Shown here piece after piece: positions 17,576-25,823 of a stretch of 64,000 nucleotides of DNA. Numbering within the stretch: position 1 is the first letter of the stretch; each line of letters opens with the position of its first letter. A program made the position numbers and the translations under genes. Below the pieces are notes generated by a model, which saw nothing but the letters and a program-made list of their open reading frames with translations, ran no database searches and was not told the DNA's origin. This stretch comes from Chitinophaga pollutisoli (GTDB lineage Bacteria > Bacteroidota > Bacteroidia > Chitinophagales > Chitinophagaceae), in contig NZ_CP149822.1 in NCBI RefSeq assembly GCF_038396755.1, forward strand, positions 1,612,001 to 1,676,000. The letters are read 5' to 3'.

Positions 17576-19132
17576 ATGCCAATTTTCAATGCTATCCTGC
17601 GAGCTTTTATTTCCCTACTCATTTTTCTGCCTGCCATCGCATTCGCCCAAACGCCCGCGCCTGTATTGGAAGCAGGCACAATCCATATTTCAGGCGAAGT
17701 ATCGATCCCGGAAAAAATCAGGAAAGACAGCGTCTGGCTGCATCTCACGATCCCTCAGCCATTCACGGGGGAATACAAAATCTACAAAACGCTCCTCGAT
17801 CGCCACGGCAGGTTTACCCTGAAGGTCAATACCACCACTAACCTGGTGAGAGGCGCCGCCCGGACGGATATCAACCTGGAAAACATGATTACCATCCTGC
17901 TGAAAACCGGGCATGACAACAAAATCGCATTCGGATATGATGAAGAAGGCACCATCAACAAGGCCAGCGTCAGCGGGTTCCCCGCATTCACGGAAGATGA
18001 CCTGCTCTTCAGCCAGCGAAAACTGGATGATATAATTGATTACCGTTCGGATAAACCGAGAATAGCCTTGTACGACAAGCCATTCAGCGCATTTATCGAA
18101 CATGCCGGCAACGTAATTGAAGACAGACGTTTCCTCCTCGACAAACCGCCTTTTGTTTCCGGTAACATGAAAGAAATCCTGTTCCGCGAATATTCGCTGA
18201 ACTTGTTTGAAGGACATGTATTCTCGTATCAGGAAGAAATGATGAGGAATTACAGCAATCTCCATAACGGCGCATTCCCCGACAGCGCGCTGATCCGGAT
18301 GCCCGTCCGCCAGGATTACACGTTCCTCAAAACACTCGACCTGAACAATCCCCTTTACCTGCTGAATTACGCCTATCCATCCTTTGCGAAAGAAATGCTG
18401 CAAAACCCCGCGCTCGACCTCCCGCCTATCCACGACACACCAGTTCGTGAATGGCTTGCACAGGTGAAAGGCATCCTGGCACCGTTGCTGGGATTCGATG
18501 AAGGGCAGTTCTATGACGTGCTCGCGGGCAATGCATATGGCTTGCAATTCGAGCATGAAGTAACTCCGCTCACGGACAAACAAGTGGAGCACATCAAAAA
18601 ACATTACAAAGGGAGTGATATGCAAAAGATCCTCCTGCGCCGGAACCAGGAAATCATTGCCCAGTCCCGGCTGAAAGAAGCTGCGGTGATACGCCCTACT
18701 CCAACCGTACCTCCCGCCGAACTGATGTCCGCCATCATTTCCCGGTACAAAGGGAAAACGGTGGTCGTTGATTTCTGGGCCACCTGGTGCGTCCCTTGCC
18801 TGGAAGCCATTGGCGAATCCCGGTCATTGAAAAAGGAATTGTCGGGGAAAGATGTGGTATTCATCTACATCAGCAACCCATCTTCTCCCAAAAAACAATG
18901 GGAGCAATATATCCGGGGCATCGGCGGGGAACAATATTATCTCACAAGAGGAGAATGGGAGCATATCATGGAAACGCACAAGTTCAGCGCCATTCCCACT
19001 TACTTTGTATACGACAAACAGGGTGAACTGAAGCTGCAGATGACCGGATACCCCGGTAATAAGGACATGCAAAAATTGATTATGGATATCCGGGCGGGGA
19101 AGGTACCGGGGAATGTGCGGATGGAGGAATAG
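17576..19132 (+). CDS. TlpA-like thiol-disulfide protein
   Basis: A 518-residue exported protein with a signal peptide of about 24 residues (ending AFAQ), a long N-terminal region of ~370 residues with an initial beta-sandwich (DUF4369-like position, inference), and a C-terminal thioredoxin domain. The redox motif WCVPC is near residue 403 in DFWATWCVPC, and the cis-proline loop is AIPTYFVYD. Such proteins in Bacteroidota reduce or exchange disulfides in the periplasm, sometimes for cytochrome maturation or envelope stress. It is monocistronic; the flanking regions carry no clear partner. Confidence 0.88.
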   Translation: MPIFNAILRAFISLLIFLPAIAFAQTPAPVLEAGTIHISGEVSIPEKIRKDSVWLHLTIPQPFTGEYKIYKTLLDRHGRFTLKVNTTTNLVRGAARTDINLENMITILLKTGHDNKIAFGYDEEGTINKASVSGFPAFTEDDLLFSQRKLDDIIDYRSDKPRIALYDKPFSAFIEHAGNVIEDRRFLLDKPPFVSGNMKEILFREYSLNLFEGHVFSYQEEMMRNYSNLHNGAFPDSALIRMPVRQDYTFLKTLDLNNPLYLLNYAYPSFAKEMLQNPALDLPPIHDTPVREWLAQVKGILAPLLGFDEGQFYDVLAGNAYGLQFEHEVTPLTDKQVEHIKKHYKGSDMQKILLRRNQEIIAQSRLKEAAVIRPTPTVPPAELMSAIISRYKGKTVVVDFWATWCVPCLEAIGESRSLKKELSGKDVVFIYISNPSSPKKQWEQYIRGIGGEQYYLTRGEWEHIMETHKFSAIPTYFVYDKQGELKLQMTGYPGNKDMQKLIMDIRAGKVPGNVRMEE

Positions 19133-19712
19133 GAAACAGTTCGGGGATGTGTGCTACTTTTGACGACAGCTTTTTTTTCTTTGCGTATTAAAGTGGAAGA
19201 CCTGCAAGTGCCACTTCCTGCATTATTTCTCTTAAAGCAGCAGTGGCTTCTTCCCTGATGGTTACAAATCTAGTTTTAAGCAAGTAAATATGAACAATTC
19301 ATATTTTAATACCCAACAATGCGCAGACTAACTTGTGGAATAATCATTCGACAATATGGAATTAATCGATTATCCAGTTATATTTCCGCAAAGTATTTTA
19401 CAACTACAGCAAGCCAAACATATACATTGATCGAGAAAATATTTGTAATTTTACAGTATTAAAGATGGATTAAGCGAATAATCCCGCCTGAATCCGAAAC
19501 GATTCAGTGAAAAAATTATCGTTGAAGATGCTTACAAATGTAGGCATCTTCTTTTTTATAGCTACCCTCAGTTTTTCCCCACGTTTTTCTCCTAAGATCA
19601 ATTAGATATAAAAAACTCATTATGCTGACGATGGCAACCTGCTAGTCGGTATATTCCCACAAACCAAGCGAAACACATAATCGACTTCCTTAAGGTAAAT
19701 TTTGAGCAAAAA
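19133..19712. other. Intergenic region with possible gene remnant and small RNA
   Basis: About 580 bases without a convincing gene, AT-rich compared with its surroundings. Contents: a short minus-strand ORF (19188 to about 19295) whose C-terminal half reads like a helical protein end (TIREEATAALREIMQE), perhaps a gene remnant; a plus-strand terminator at 19524-19557; and the terminator of the tmRNA at the right edge. Confidence 0.5.
19524..19557 (+). terminator. Intrinsic terminator with no obvious gene upstream
   Basis: GAAGATGC and GCATCTTC form an eight-base stem with a 12-base loop, followed by six T. The nearest plus-strand gene ends at 19132, about 390 bases upstream. A smaller hairpin (GAATC / GATTC) precedes it, so it may end a small RNA. 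Confidence 0.6.
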
Positions 19713-19741
19713 AAATAGGTAAGTCTTTTGGACTTACCTAT
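19713..19741 (-). terminator. Terminator of ssrA
   Basis: A perfect 12-base inverted repeat (AATAGGTAAGTC / GACTTACCTATT, loop 5) is followed on the minus strand by a run of T. It lies 22 bases past the 3' end of the tmRNA. Confidence 0.85.
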
Positions 19742-19762
19742 TGATTTTTTAATGATGAGAGG

Positions 19763-20131
19763 TGGAGCTGGCGGGAGTCGAACCCGCGTCCAAACATATT
19801 CCCGGAAAGCTTTCTACATGCTTATTTCCTTATTGCTTTTTCGAGGCCTGGCAGGAACGGAACAAACCAACCTTGCCCTTATCCGTTAAGTTTTTCGTTG
19901 CACACTCACAGAAACCATGTGCACTTATCCATCTGTGGTTTTGATTCAGCGGCGGGAGTCGCAGTAGGACACAATTCCGGCGGCTATAATGGGTACCTAA
20001 TCTGATTAGGCAGCCATGGCGTAGTTAGATTCGCCAATTAAAGTTCGGGTATTCAGATTTACGTGCTAATTATCCAACGCACGGCATGCTTACACTTTCA
20101 AAGACCTATGCTGTCAAAACCGGTCAGCCCC
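19763..20131 (-). ncRNA. ssrA: tmRNA
   Basis: The 3' end has a T-arm and acceptor half (GGTTCGACTCCCG then CAGCTCC-A), and the 5' end has GGGGCTG, which pairs with CAGCTCC to close a seven-base acceptor stem with one G-U. The length is about 369 nt. Mid-molecule, an ORF with resume codon GGC reads GESNYAMAA then stop, a typical Bacteroidota proteolysis tag ending in AA. The CCA end appears not to be encoded (CC then T). It rescues stalled ribosomes with SmpB. The 5' end lies 39 bases past the rseP stop, and a TATCTTTG box (20143-20150 on the minus strand) may give it its own promoter with a short leader to be trimmed. Confidence 0.95.
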
Positions 20132-20142
20132 GGTATTTTCGC

Positions 20143-20150
20143 AACGCAAA
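20143..20150 (-). promoter_or_regulatory. -7 box for ssrA
   Basis: TATCTTTG on the minus strand fits TANNTTTG and lies 11 bases before the mature tmRNA 5' end. Transcription would begin a few bases upstream of the RNase P cut site. Confidence 0.5.
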
Positions 20151-20169
20151 GATACGAAAATTCTCCGAA

Positions 20170-21519
20170 TTATTTACCTGTCAGCCAGCGCCAGATATCC
20201 AGTCCGTTTGCGTACAACAGCAAACCGAACAGCAATACCATCCCCACGATTTGCGCATATTCCATGAACTTCTCGCTGGGCTTGCGGCCGGTGATGATCT
20301 CGTAAATGAGGAACAATACGTGTCCCCCGTCCAGCGCGGGTATCGGGAGAATATTCATGAACGCCAGGATAATGCTCAAAAGCGCCGTCAGCGTCCAGAA
20401 GCTCTGCCAGTCCCATTCGGACGGGAACAGGTTCCCTATGCTCATAAACCCTCCGAGCGACTCGCTGGCCTTCACTTCCTTGGAAACGAAAATCAGGCGC
20501 AGCTGTTTCACATAGTCCACCAGCGTTTCGATGGCCGTTGTAAAACCGGCAGGGATCGCCTGGCCGAAGGTGTAATGTTTCGTCACATATTCCAGGTGGC
20601 GATCGGGGGAAATGTTCACGCCCAGGTAACCCGCCGAAGGGATCGTTGCGCTTTTGGTCAGCGTATCCGCACCGCGTTTCACCGTTACGGAAATCGTTTT
20701 ACCCGTATCCTTCACCACCAGTTTGGAAATCTCATGGAACCACTGCACTGGCTGGCCGTTGATCGCCAGCACGGTATCCCCCGCCCGGAGGCCCGCCTTG
20801 TAAGCCGGTGTTTCCACCTTTTTGATTTCCGCCAAAACCGTGTCGATTACCGCCGGGAGGCGCACCGCCGCGATCGGCCCTTTCTTCTTGATGGTGCCGC
20901 CCACAAAACCTTCCTGGATATGCACATCCACCTGCTTCCCATCCCGGATCACCTGGATGGTTTTAGCCTCGTCCAGGATCACGCCTTTGGTGATGTCCCG
21001 GAAATCTTCCTGCGGCTTATTGTCGACCGACATTAATATATCTCCGTCCTTCAGGCCGATCTTATAACCTACCGAATCGGTATAAATACCATATTTCACG
21101 TTGGCCACGGGCAGCAGCTTCTCGCCCCAATGCCAGAGGATCAGCGTATAGATGAGGAAGCCCAGGATCAGGTTCACCGTTACCCCGCCGATCATGATGA
21201 TCAGGCGCTGCCAGGCCGGCTTGGAACGGAATTCCCAGGGTTCCGGAGGACGGTTCATCTGTTCCTTGTCCATGCTCTCGTCGATCATCCCGGAAATCTT
21301 CACATAACCGCCCAGGGGCAGCCATCCGATGCCGTATTCCGTATCGCCTTTTTTGAATTTGAAAAGGGAAAACCAGGGATCGAAAAAGAGATAGAATTTC
21401 TCCACTTTCGTCTTAAACAGTTTGGCTGGGATAAAGTGCCCGAGTTCATGCAGGACCACGAGGATCGATAAAGAAAGGAGCAACTGGCCTGCCTTGACTA
21501 ATATTGCGGTTGTTTCCAT
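20170..21519 (-). CDS. rseP: RIP metalloprotease RseP (site-2 protease)
   Basis: A 449-residue inner-membrane protease. The zinc-binding HELGH is at residues 24-28 in the first membrane segment, two PDZ domains lie in the middle (the second with AGLRAGDTVLAINGQPV), and the third zinc ligand is in NILPIPALDGGH near residue 400. The last membrane segment follows. It cleaves anti-sigma factors and signal-peptide remnants within the membrane. It lies downstream of dxr on the same strand with a ~43-base gap, an order common in bacteria (dxr-rseP). Confidence 0.95.
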   Translation of the reverse strand: METTAILVKAGQLLLSLSILVVLHELGHFIPAKLFKTKVEKFYLFFDPWFSLFKFKKGDTEYGIGWLPLGGYVKISGMIDESMDKEQMNRPPEPWEFRSKPAWQRLIIMIGGVTVNLILGFLIYTLILWHWGEKLLPVANVKYGIYTDSVGYKIGLKDGDILMSVDNKPQEDFRDITKGVILDEAKTIQVIRDGKQVDVHIQEGFVGGTIKKKGPIAAVRLPAVIDTVLAEIKKVETPAYKAGLRAGDTVLAINGQPVQWFHEISKLVVKDTGKTISVTVKRGADTLTKSATIPSAGYLGVNISPDRHLEYVTKHYTFGQAIPAGFTTAIETLVDYVKQLRLIFVSKEVKASESLGGFMSIGNLFPSEWDWQSFWTLTALLSIILAFMNILPIPALDGGHVLFLIYEIITGRKPSEKFMEYAQIVGMVLLFGLLLYANGLDIWRWLTGK

Positions 21520-21562
21520 GTATTTGCTTGAAAAACCAGGATTTTTTTGCGAATGTAAGTAA

Positions 21563-22725
21563 TTAGGACAGGCTATGTATCAATTCTGCGGCATGATCGC
21601 GGGCAGCTGTGTCGGCCTGGTAATATTGTTGTAAAGTGGGCTTTTCCACGAAAGGCACTTTTGCCATCGTTTCCTCGATCACTTCCGTCATCTGCAGGAA
21701 CCCGATCCTGTTTTTCAGGAAGGCGTTCACCACTTCTTCGTTGGCGGCGTTCATGACGCAGGCGGCGTTCCCCCTTTCCGTAACGCCTCGATGGCGATGG
21801 CCAGGTTCCGGAACGTTTTCACGTCGGGCTGTTCGAAGGTGAGGGATGGGTAATTTTTAAAGGTAAACCGCGGGAAATCGTTGGTAAGCCGGTCGGGGTA
21901 CCCCATGGCGTACTGGATGGGCAACTTCATATCGGGCAGGCCCATCTGGGCTTTCAGGGATCCGTCAGTGAACTGTACCATGGAATGTATGATGGATTGC
22001 GGGTGGATGATCACTTCGATCTGGTCGGGATGCAGGCCGAAGAGCCATTTCGCTTCGATCATCTCCAGGCCTTTGTTCATGAGGGTGGCCGAGTCGATGC
22101 TGATTTTGGCGCCCATGCTCCAGTTGGGATGCTGCAGGGCGTGGTCTTTTTTTACGTTGATGAGGAAATTGGTCTTTTTGCCGAGGAACGGTCCGCCGGA
22201 AGCCGTGAGGATCACCTTTTCCACCCTGGAAAGGGGCTCGCCCTGCAGACATTGGAAAATGGCGGAATGCTCGGAATCCACGGGGATGAGGGGCACGTTC
22301 TTCTTACGGGCGGTGGCCATCACGATGTCGCCGGCTACCACGAGCGTTTCCTTGTTGGCCAGGGCTACGGGGGTTCCCTGTTCCAGCGCGCTCAGGGTGG
22401 GCGCGAGGCCGGCGAAACCTACGATGGCAGACAGCATCAGGTCGATGGAATCCCACGCGGCCACTTCCACCATGGCGGAAGGGCCTGCAAACACTTTGAT
22501 GCCCTGGTCGAATAAAACATCCTTCACTGCGGCGTACTTGCTTTCGTCGCCGATCACAACGGCGTTGGGCCGGTGCTTCAACGCCTGCTCGATGAGCAGG
22601 GCGTCGTTCGAATGTGCCGTGAGCACTTCCACTTCAAACAGGGCGGGATGGGCCTCGATCACTTCCAGCGCCTGGCGGCCGATGGAACCCGTGGACCCGA
22701 AAATGCCTATACGTTTTTTACTCAT
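21563..22725 (-). pseudogene. dxr: 1-Deoxy-D-xylulose 5-phosphate reductoisomerase with apparent frameshift
   Basis: The frame from 22725 to 21751 gives 324 residues of DXR: N-terminal NADPH motif GSTGSIG (residues 10-16), LANKETLV, SEHSAIFQ and the SGGPF loop. It then ends abruptly at a stop. The remaining C-terminus (MNAANEEVVNAF onward) continues in another frame from 21754 to 21563. A run of five G on the coding strand (plus-strand C run at 21770-21774) is where one more G would restore RKGGNAACVMNAAN and give a 387-residue enzyme of normal size. The enzyme makes MEP for isoprenoid synthesis. It is normally essential when no mevalonate route exists, so a sequencing error is the likeliest explanation. 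Confidence 0.88.
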
Positions 22726-22838
22726 GATCGCTTGTAATCTCTCCTTGCGTTTAAATTTAAAGGTTTTTTCAATTGCAGCGTGCGAAAAGGGGCGCCCCGC
22801 CTGTCCGGCGGGGAGATCTTTCCCGGGAAGGTGCGCTG

Positions 22839-24338
22839 TCAGCGGCCTTCCAGGTACTTGCCCAGCTCGTCCGCGATGGTACGGTCGTTGCTGAGGCGGG
22901 GCACTTTATTTTGCCCGCCGAGTTTACCGATGGATTTCATATAGTCGATGAACCCGTTTTTGCGTACCGGCCTGATTTTCAGGGTCTGGAGGATGTTGCC
23001 GGTCAACAGGTCGTTGTAATAAATATTCTTTTGCTGCATTACCTGGTCCACCTCCTGCGCGAAGCCTTCCAGGTTGCCGGGGGCTTCTTCGAACTCCACG
23101 AACCATTCGTGGTAGGGCAGTTCGCCGTTCACCTGCACCTTAGGCGCCACGGTGAATTCGGTGATGCGGATGTTGTGGCGGCCGGCCACGCCCATGAGGC
23201 TTTGTTCCACTTCTTCGCCGATGACGTGTTCGCCGAATGCGGAGATGAAGTGTTTGGTACGGCCGGTGACGAGGATGCGGTATGGATTGCGGGATACAAA
23301 CTTGACGGTATCCCCGATATTATACGCCCACAATCCCGCGTTGGTGCTTACGACCATGGCGTAGTTGACGTCCGTTTCCACGTCTTTGAGGGAAATACGG
23401 GTGGGATTGGGGGAGAATATCTCGGCGGCGGGTACGAATTCGAAGAAGATGCCGGCATTGGTGTTGAGGAGCAGGCCCTCCTGCTGCTGGGTGTCCTGGA
23501 AGGCGAAGAAGCCTTCGGAGGCGGGGAAAGTTTCGATGGTGGTCACTTTCCGGCCGATGGAGTCCATCAGTTTGGCGCGGTAGGGCTCGAAGTTGACGCC
23601 GCCATGCACGAGGAGGTTGAAGTTGGGGAACAGCTCGCCGACGGGTTTGCCGCTGCGGGCGGTGAGCTCGTCGAAGTACATCTGCATCCACGGCGGAATG
23701 CCGGAGATGAGGCGCATGTCCTGGTTGATGGTTTCATCCACGATCTTTCCCAGCTTGGTTTCCCAGTCATCGATGCAGTTGGTTTCGTAGGTGGGGAGCT
23801 GGTTGGTACGGAGGTACCGGGGGATCTGGTGGTTGGCGATGCCGCTGAGGCGCCCGGTGGGGATGCCGGCGATCCTTTCCAGTTCCGGGGATCCGGAGAG
23901 GAAGATCAGCTTGCCGTCGAACGCGGTGGCGTCTCCCGTTTCCACGACGTTGCAAAAAACGGCGTTGCGGGAGGTATTGAAGTGATGGTCGATGGATTCT
24001 TTGGAGATGGGGATGTATTTGACGCCGGAGGTGGTGCCGGACGTTTTGGCGAAATACATGGGGAGCCCTTTCCATAATATATTATGGCGGCCTTCCTTGA
24101 TTTTGTCGATCCAGGGTCTGAACTGCTCGTAATCCCGGATGGGAACGGCTTGTTTATAGGAATCGTAGGAGTTGATGGTATCGAAATGGTGCGCTTTCCC
24201 GAATTCTGTCTTCTTGCCCGTCTTCAGCAAATCCTGGAGGATGGCCTCCTGGTCTTCCGCCGCCCTCATCATTTCCTTCTTCACCTTGTTGGCGATAATG
24301 GAAGCAAATGGTTTGGCCAGCAGTGATTTAAACTTCAT
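22839..24338 (-). CDS. GH3-family acyl-adenylating enzyme
   Basis: A 499-residue member of the GH3 (auxin-responsive promoter) branch of the adenylate-forming superfamily. The phosphate-binding loop appears as SGTTSGVKYIP, with a later ETFPASEGFFA segment, a YNIGDTVKF motif and TGRTKHFISAFGEHV near the C-terminal lid. Plant GH3 enzymes join amino acids to auxin or jasmonate via acyl-AMP. Bacterial homologs are common in Bacteroidota and their acid substrate is unknown. A -7 box (24370-24377) precedes the gene. It ends 113 bases before dxr and may not be co-transcribed with it. Confidence 0.88.
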   Translation of the reverse strand: MKFKSLLAKPFASIIANKVKKEMMRAAEDQEAILQDLLKTGKKTEFGKAHHFDTINSYDSYKQAVPIRDYEQFRPWIDKIKEGRHNILWKGLPMYFAKTSGTTSGVKYIPISKESIDHHFNTSRNAVFCNVVETGDATAFDGKLIFLSGSPELERIAGIPTGRLSGIANHQIPRYLRTNQLPTYETNCIDDWETKLGKIVDETINQDMRLISGIPPWMQMYFDELTARSGKPVGELFPNFNLLVHGGVNFEPYRAKLMDSIGRKVTTIETFPASEGFFAFQDTQQQEGLLLNTNAGIFFEFVPAAEIFSPNPTRISLKDVETDVNYAMVVSTNAGLWAYNIGDTVKFVSRNPYRILVTGRTKHFISAFGEHVIGEEVEQSLMGVAGRHNIRITEFTVAPKVQVNGELPYHEWFVEFEEAPGNLEGFAQEVDQVMQQKNIYYNDLLTGNILQTLKIRPVRKNGFIDYMKSIGKLGGQNKVPRLSNDRTIADELGKYLEGR

Positions 24339-24657
24339 GCCCCGTTATTTTAATGATCAACGTAAGTAACAAATGTATAAAAATTGTACACAAGTTCAGC
24401 GTTTTTCAAACGGGCCACAGGCGGGGCTTGCGGGGCGGAAAGCAGCGGGTGGCCTGTGGTTGTTGGCGGGGAGGGGGATGTAAACAATTGTTAAAAAAAC
24501 TAAAATTGTAAAAAGTGCGTATCTTTGATATGTAATTCACTATTTTTCAGTTCTGTACTGATCCGGTGTGGATAAACAGGCATTAATATTGCAGGAATTG
24601 TTTTGTTGATTAAAAAACAAAGTAATACCTTTGCAGGAAATTATTTTTGGAAATACT
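24339..24657. other. Intergenic region before rplU
   Basis: A 319-base region between divergent genes. It holds a minus-strand -7 box (TACATTTG at 24377-24370), a GC-rich stretch with G runs, a TATCTTTG box at 24520-24527 and the rplU promoter at 24602-24633. No ORF was seen. Confidence 0.6.
24602..24633 (+). promoter_or_regulatory. Promoter of rplU-rpmA
   Basis: A -33 TTTG (24602-24605) and a -7 TACCTTTG (24626-24633) are separated by 20 bases, the expected Bacteroidota spacing. Transcription would start near 24640, about 18 bases before the rplU ATG. Confidence 0.7.
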
Positions 24658-24960
24658 ATGTTCGCAGTTGTAAAAATCGCAGGCCAGCAGTTCAAGGTGC
24701 AGAAAGATCAGGAGATCTTCGTACACCAACTGACTGGGAACGTCGGAGATAAAGTAGAATTTGCAGAAGTTCTGCTGACTGACAACGACGGTAAGCTTAC
24801 CGTTGGTACTGATGTAAAATCAGTGATCAAGGCTGAAATTCTGGGCCATGTGCAGGGTGACAAAGTGATCGCTTTCAAGATGAAGCGCAGAAAAGGCTTC
24901 CGGAAGAAAGTGGGTCACCGCACTCACTTCACCAAGATCAAGATCAACGAAATTGCTTAA
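24658..24960 (+). CDS. rplU: 50S ribosomal protein L21
   Basis: A 100-residue L21: FAVVKIAGQQFKV at the start, VLLTDNDGKLTVG mid-protein and the basic KMKRRKGFRKKVGHR C-terminal segment that contacts 23S rRNA. I chose the ATG at 24658 because the nine extra residues in the longer frame lie between the promoter and the conserved start. It is followed 37 bases later by rpmA, the universal rplU-rpmA pair. Confidence 0.97.
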   Translation: MFAVVKIAGQQFKVQKDQEIFVHQLTGNVGDKVEFAEVLLTDNDGKLTVGTDVKSVIKAEILGHVQGDKVIAFKMKRRKGFRKKVGHRTHFTKIKINEIA

Positions 24961-24997
24961 ATTCATATTGACTAAAAGTTTCTAAAGTTATAATACA

Positions 24998-25276
24998 ATG
25001 GCACACAAAAAAGGTGAAGGTAGTGTAAAGAACGGCCGCGATTCCCAAAGCAAAAGGCTCGGGGTTAAAATCTTCGGCGGTCAGGCAGCTGTAGCCGGTA
25101 ACATCATCATCCGTCAGAGAGGCACCGTGTACCATGCTGGTTCCAATGTTGGAATCGGTAAGGACTTCACGATCTATGCGCTGACCGACGGTGTGGTGGA
25201 ATTCAGGAAAGGCCGCGAGAACCGGACTTTCGTTTCCGTAAAATCATTTGACACCACTGCGCAGGCGGAAGCCTAA
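24998..25276 (+). CDS. rpmA: 50S ribosomal protein L27
   Basis: A 92-residue L27, with the N-terminal [16 protein letters not shown] tail that reaches the peptidyl transferase centre and [13 protein letters not shown] in the core. No N-terminal cleavage extension of the Firmicutes type is present. It is co-transcribed with rplU. Confidence 0.97.
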   Translation: MAHKKGEGSVKNGRDSQSKRLGVKIFGGQAAVAGNIIIRQRGTVYHAGSNVGIGKDFTIYALTDGVVEFRKGRENRTFVSVKSFDTTAQAEA

Positions 25277-25347
25277 TTCCACGCAGTGTTTGCCATAAAG
25301 TTTTTTTAATACCCAATTTTAATTACTAACCCAAAATTCAAAAAACA

Positions 25348-25749
25348 ATGGCAACAATTAAGAAAGCTGCTGCAAAAAAAGCTGCTCCGAAAAAAGCTGC
25401 TGCTAAGAAAGCCGCTCCTAAAAAAGCTGCTGCTAAGAAAGCTGCTCCCAAAAAAGCTGCTGCAAAGAAAGCTGCTCCTAAAAAAGCCGCTGCTAAGAAA
25501 GCCGCTCCGAAAAAAGCTGCTGCTAAGAAAGCTGCTCCTAAAAAAGCCGCTGCTAAGAAAGCCGCTCCGAAGAAAGCTGCTGCTAAGAAAGCTGCTCCTA
25601 AAAAAGCCGCTGCCAAGAAAGCTGCTCCTAAGAAAGCCGCTGCCAAGAAAGCTGCTCCTAAAAAAGCCGCCGCCAAGAAAGCTGCTCCGAAAAAGAAAGC
25701 CGCTCCTAAAAAAGCTGCTCCCTCTGCTCCTGCAGCTCCGGCCATGTAA
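25348..25749 (+). CDS. Lys/Ala/Pro repeat protein (histone H1 tail-like)
   Basis: A 133-residue protein that is almost entirely a ten-residue repeat (KKAAPKKAAA-type) in about a dozen copies, with an end of APSAPAAPAM. The composition is essentially Lys, Ala and Pro, like the C-terminal tail of histone H1 and bacterial Hc1-type proteins, so it probably binds and compacts DNA or RNA (inference). No globular domain is present. The DNA is a 30-base repeat with synonymous drift (GCT/GCC, AAA/AAG), showing selection on the protein. It follows rpmA by 71 bases and ends just before a strong terminator. Confidence 0.8.
   Translation: MATIKKAAAKKAAPKKAAAKKAAPKKAAAKKAAPKKAAAKKAAPKKAAAKKAAPKKAAAKKAAPKKAAAKKAAPKKAAAKKAAPKKAAAKKAAPKKAAAKKAAPKKAAAKKAAPKKKAAPKKAAPSAPAAPAM
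25360..25700 (+). repeat. 30-base coding tandem repeat
   Basis: About eleven to twelve copies of a 30-base unit encode the KKAAPKKAAA motif. Copies differ mainly at third codon positions. Because the unit is a multiple of three, the antisense strand is also open for its full length. Confidence 0.85.
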
Positions 25750-25773
25750 GATCGGATTTACAAACTGTAGCAT

Positions 25774-25808
25774 AAAGAACCTCGATGAAAATCGAGGTTC
25801 TTTTTTTG
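25774..25808 (+). terminator. Terminator after the Lys/Ala repeat gene
   Basis: AAAGAACCTCGAT and ATCGAGGTTCTTT form a 13-base stem with a GAAA loop, followed by a T run. Confidence 0.85.
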
Positions 25809-25823
25809 TTACCTTTAGCCCCT

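Noticed and set aside
19762..19944. 60-codon plus-strand ORF
   Set aside because: It lies inside the tmRNA on the opposite strand, starting in the T-arm complement.
25360..25700. Array resembling a CRISPR
   Set aside because: Units are contiguous 30-base coding repeats with no unique spacers.
25306..25773. Antisense ORFs over the Lys/Ala repeat gene
   Set aside because: A 30-base repeat without stops leaves the other strand open; the product would be a low-complexity Ala/Phe/Ser chain.
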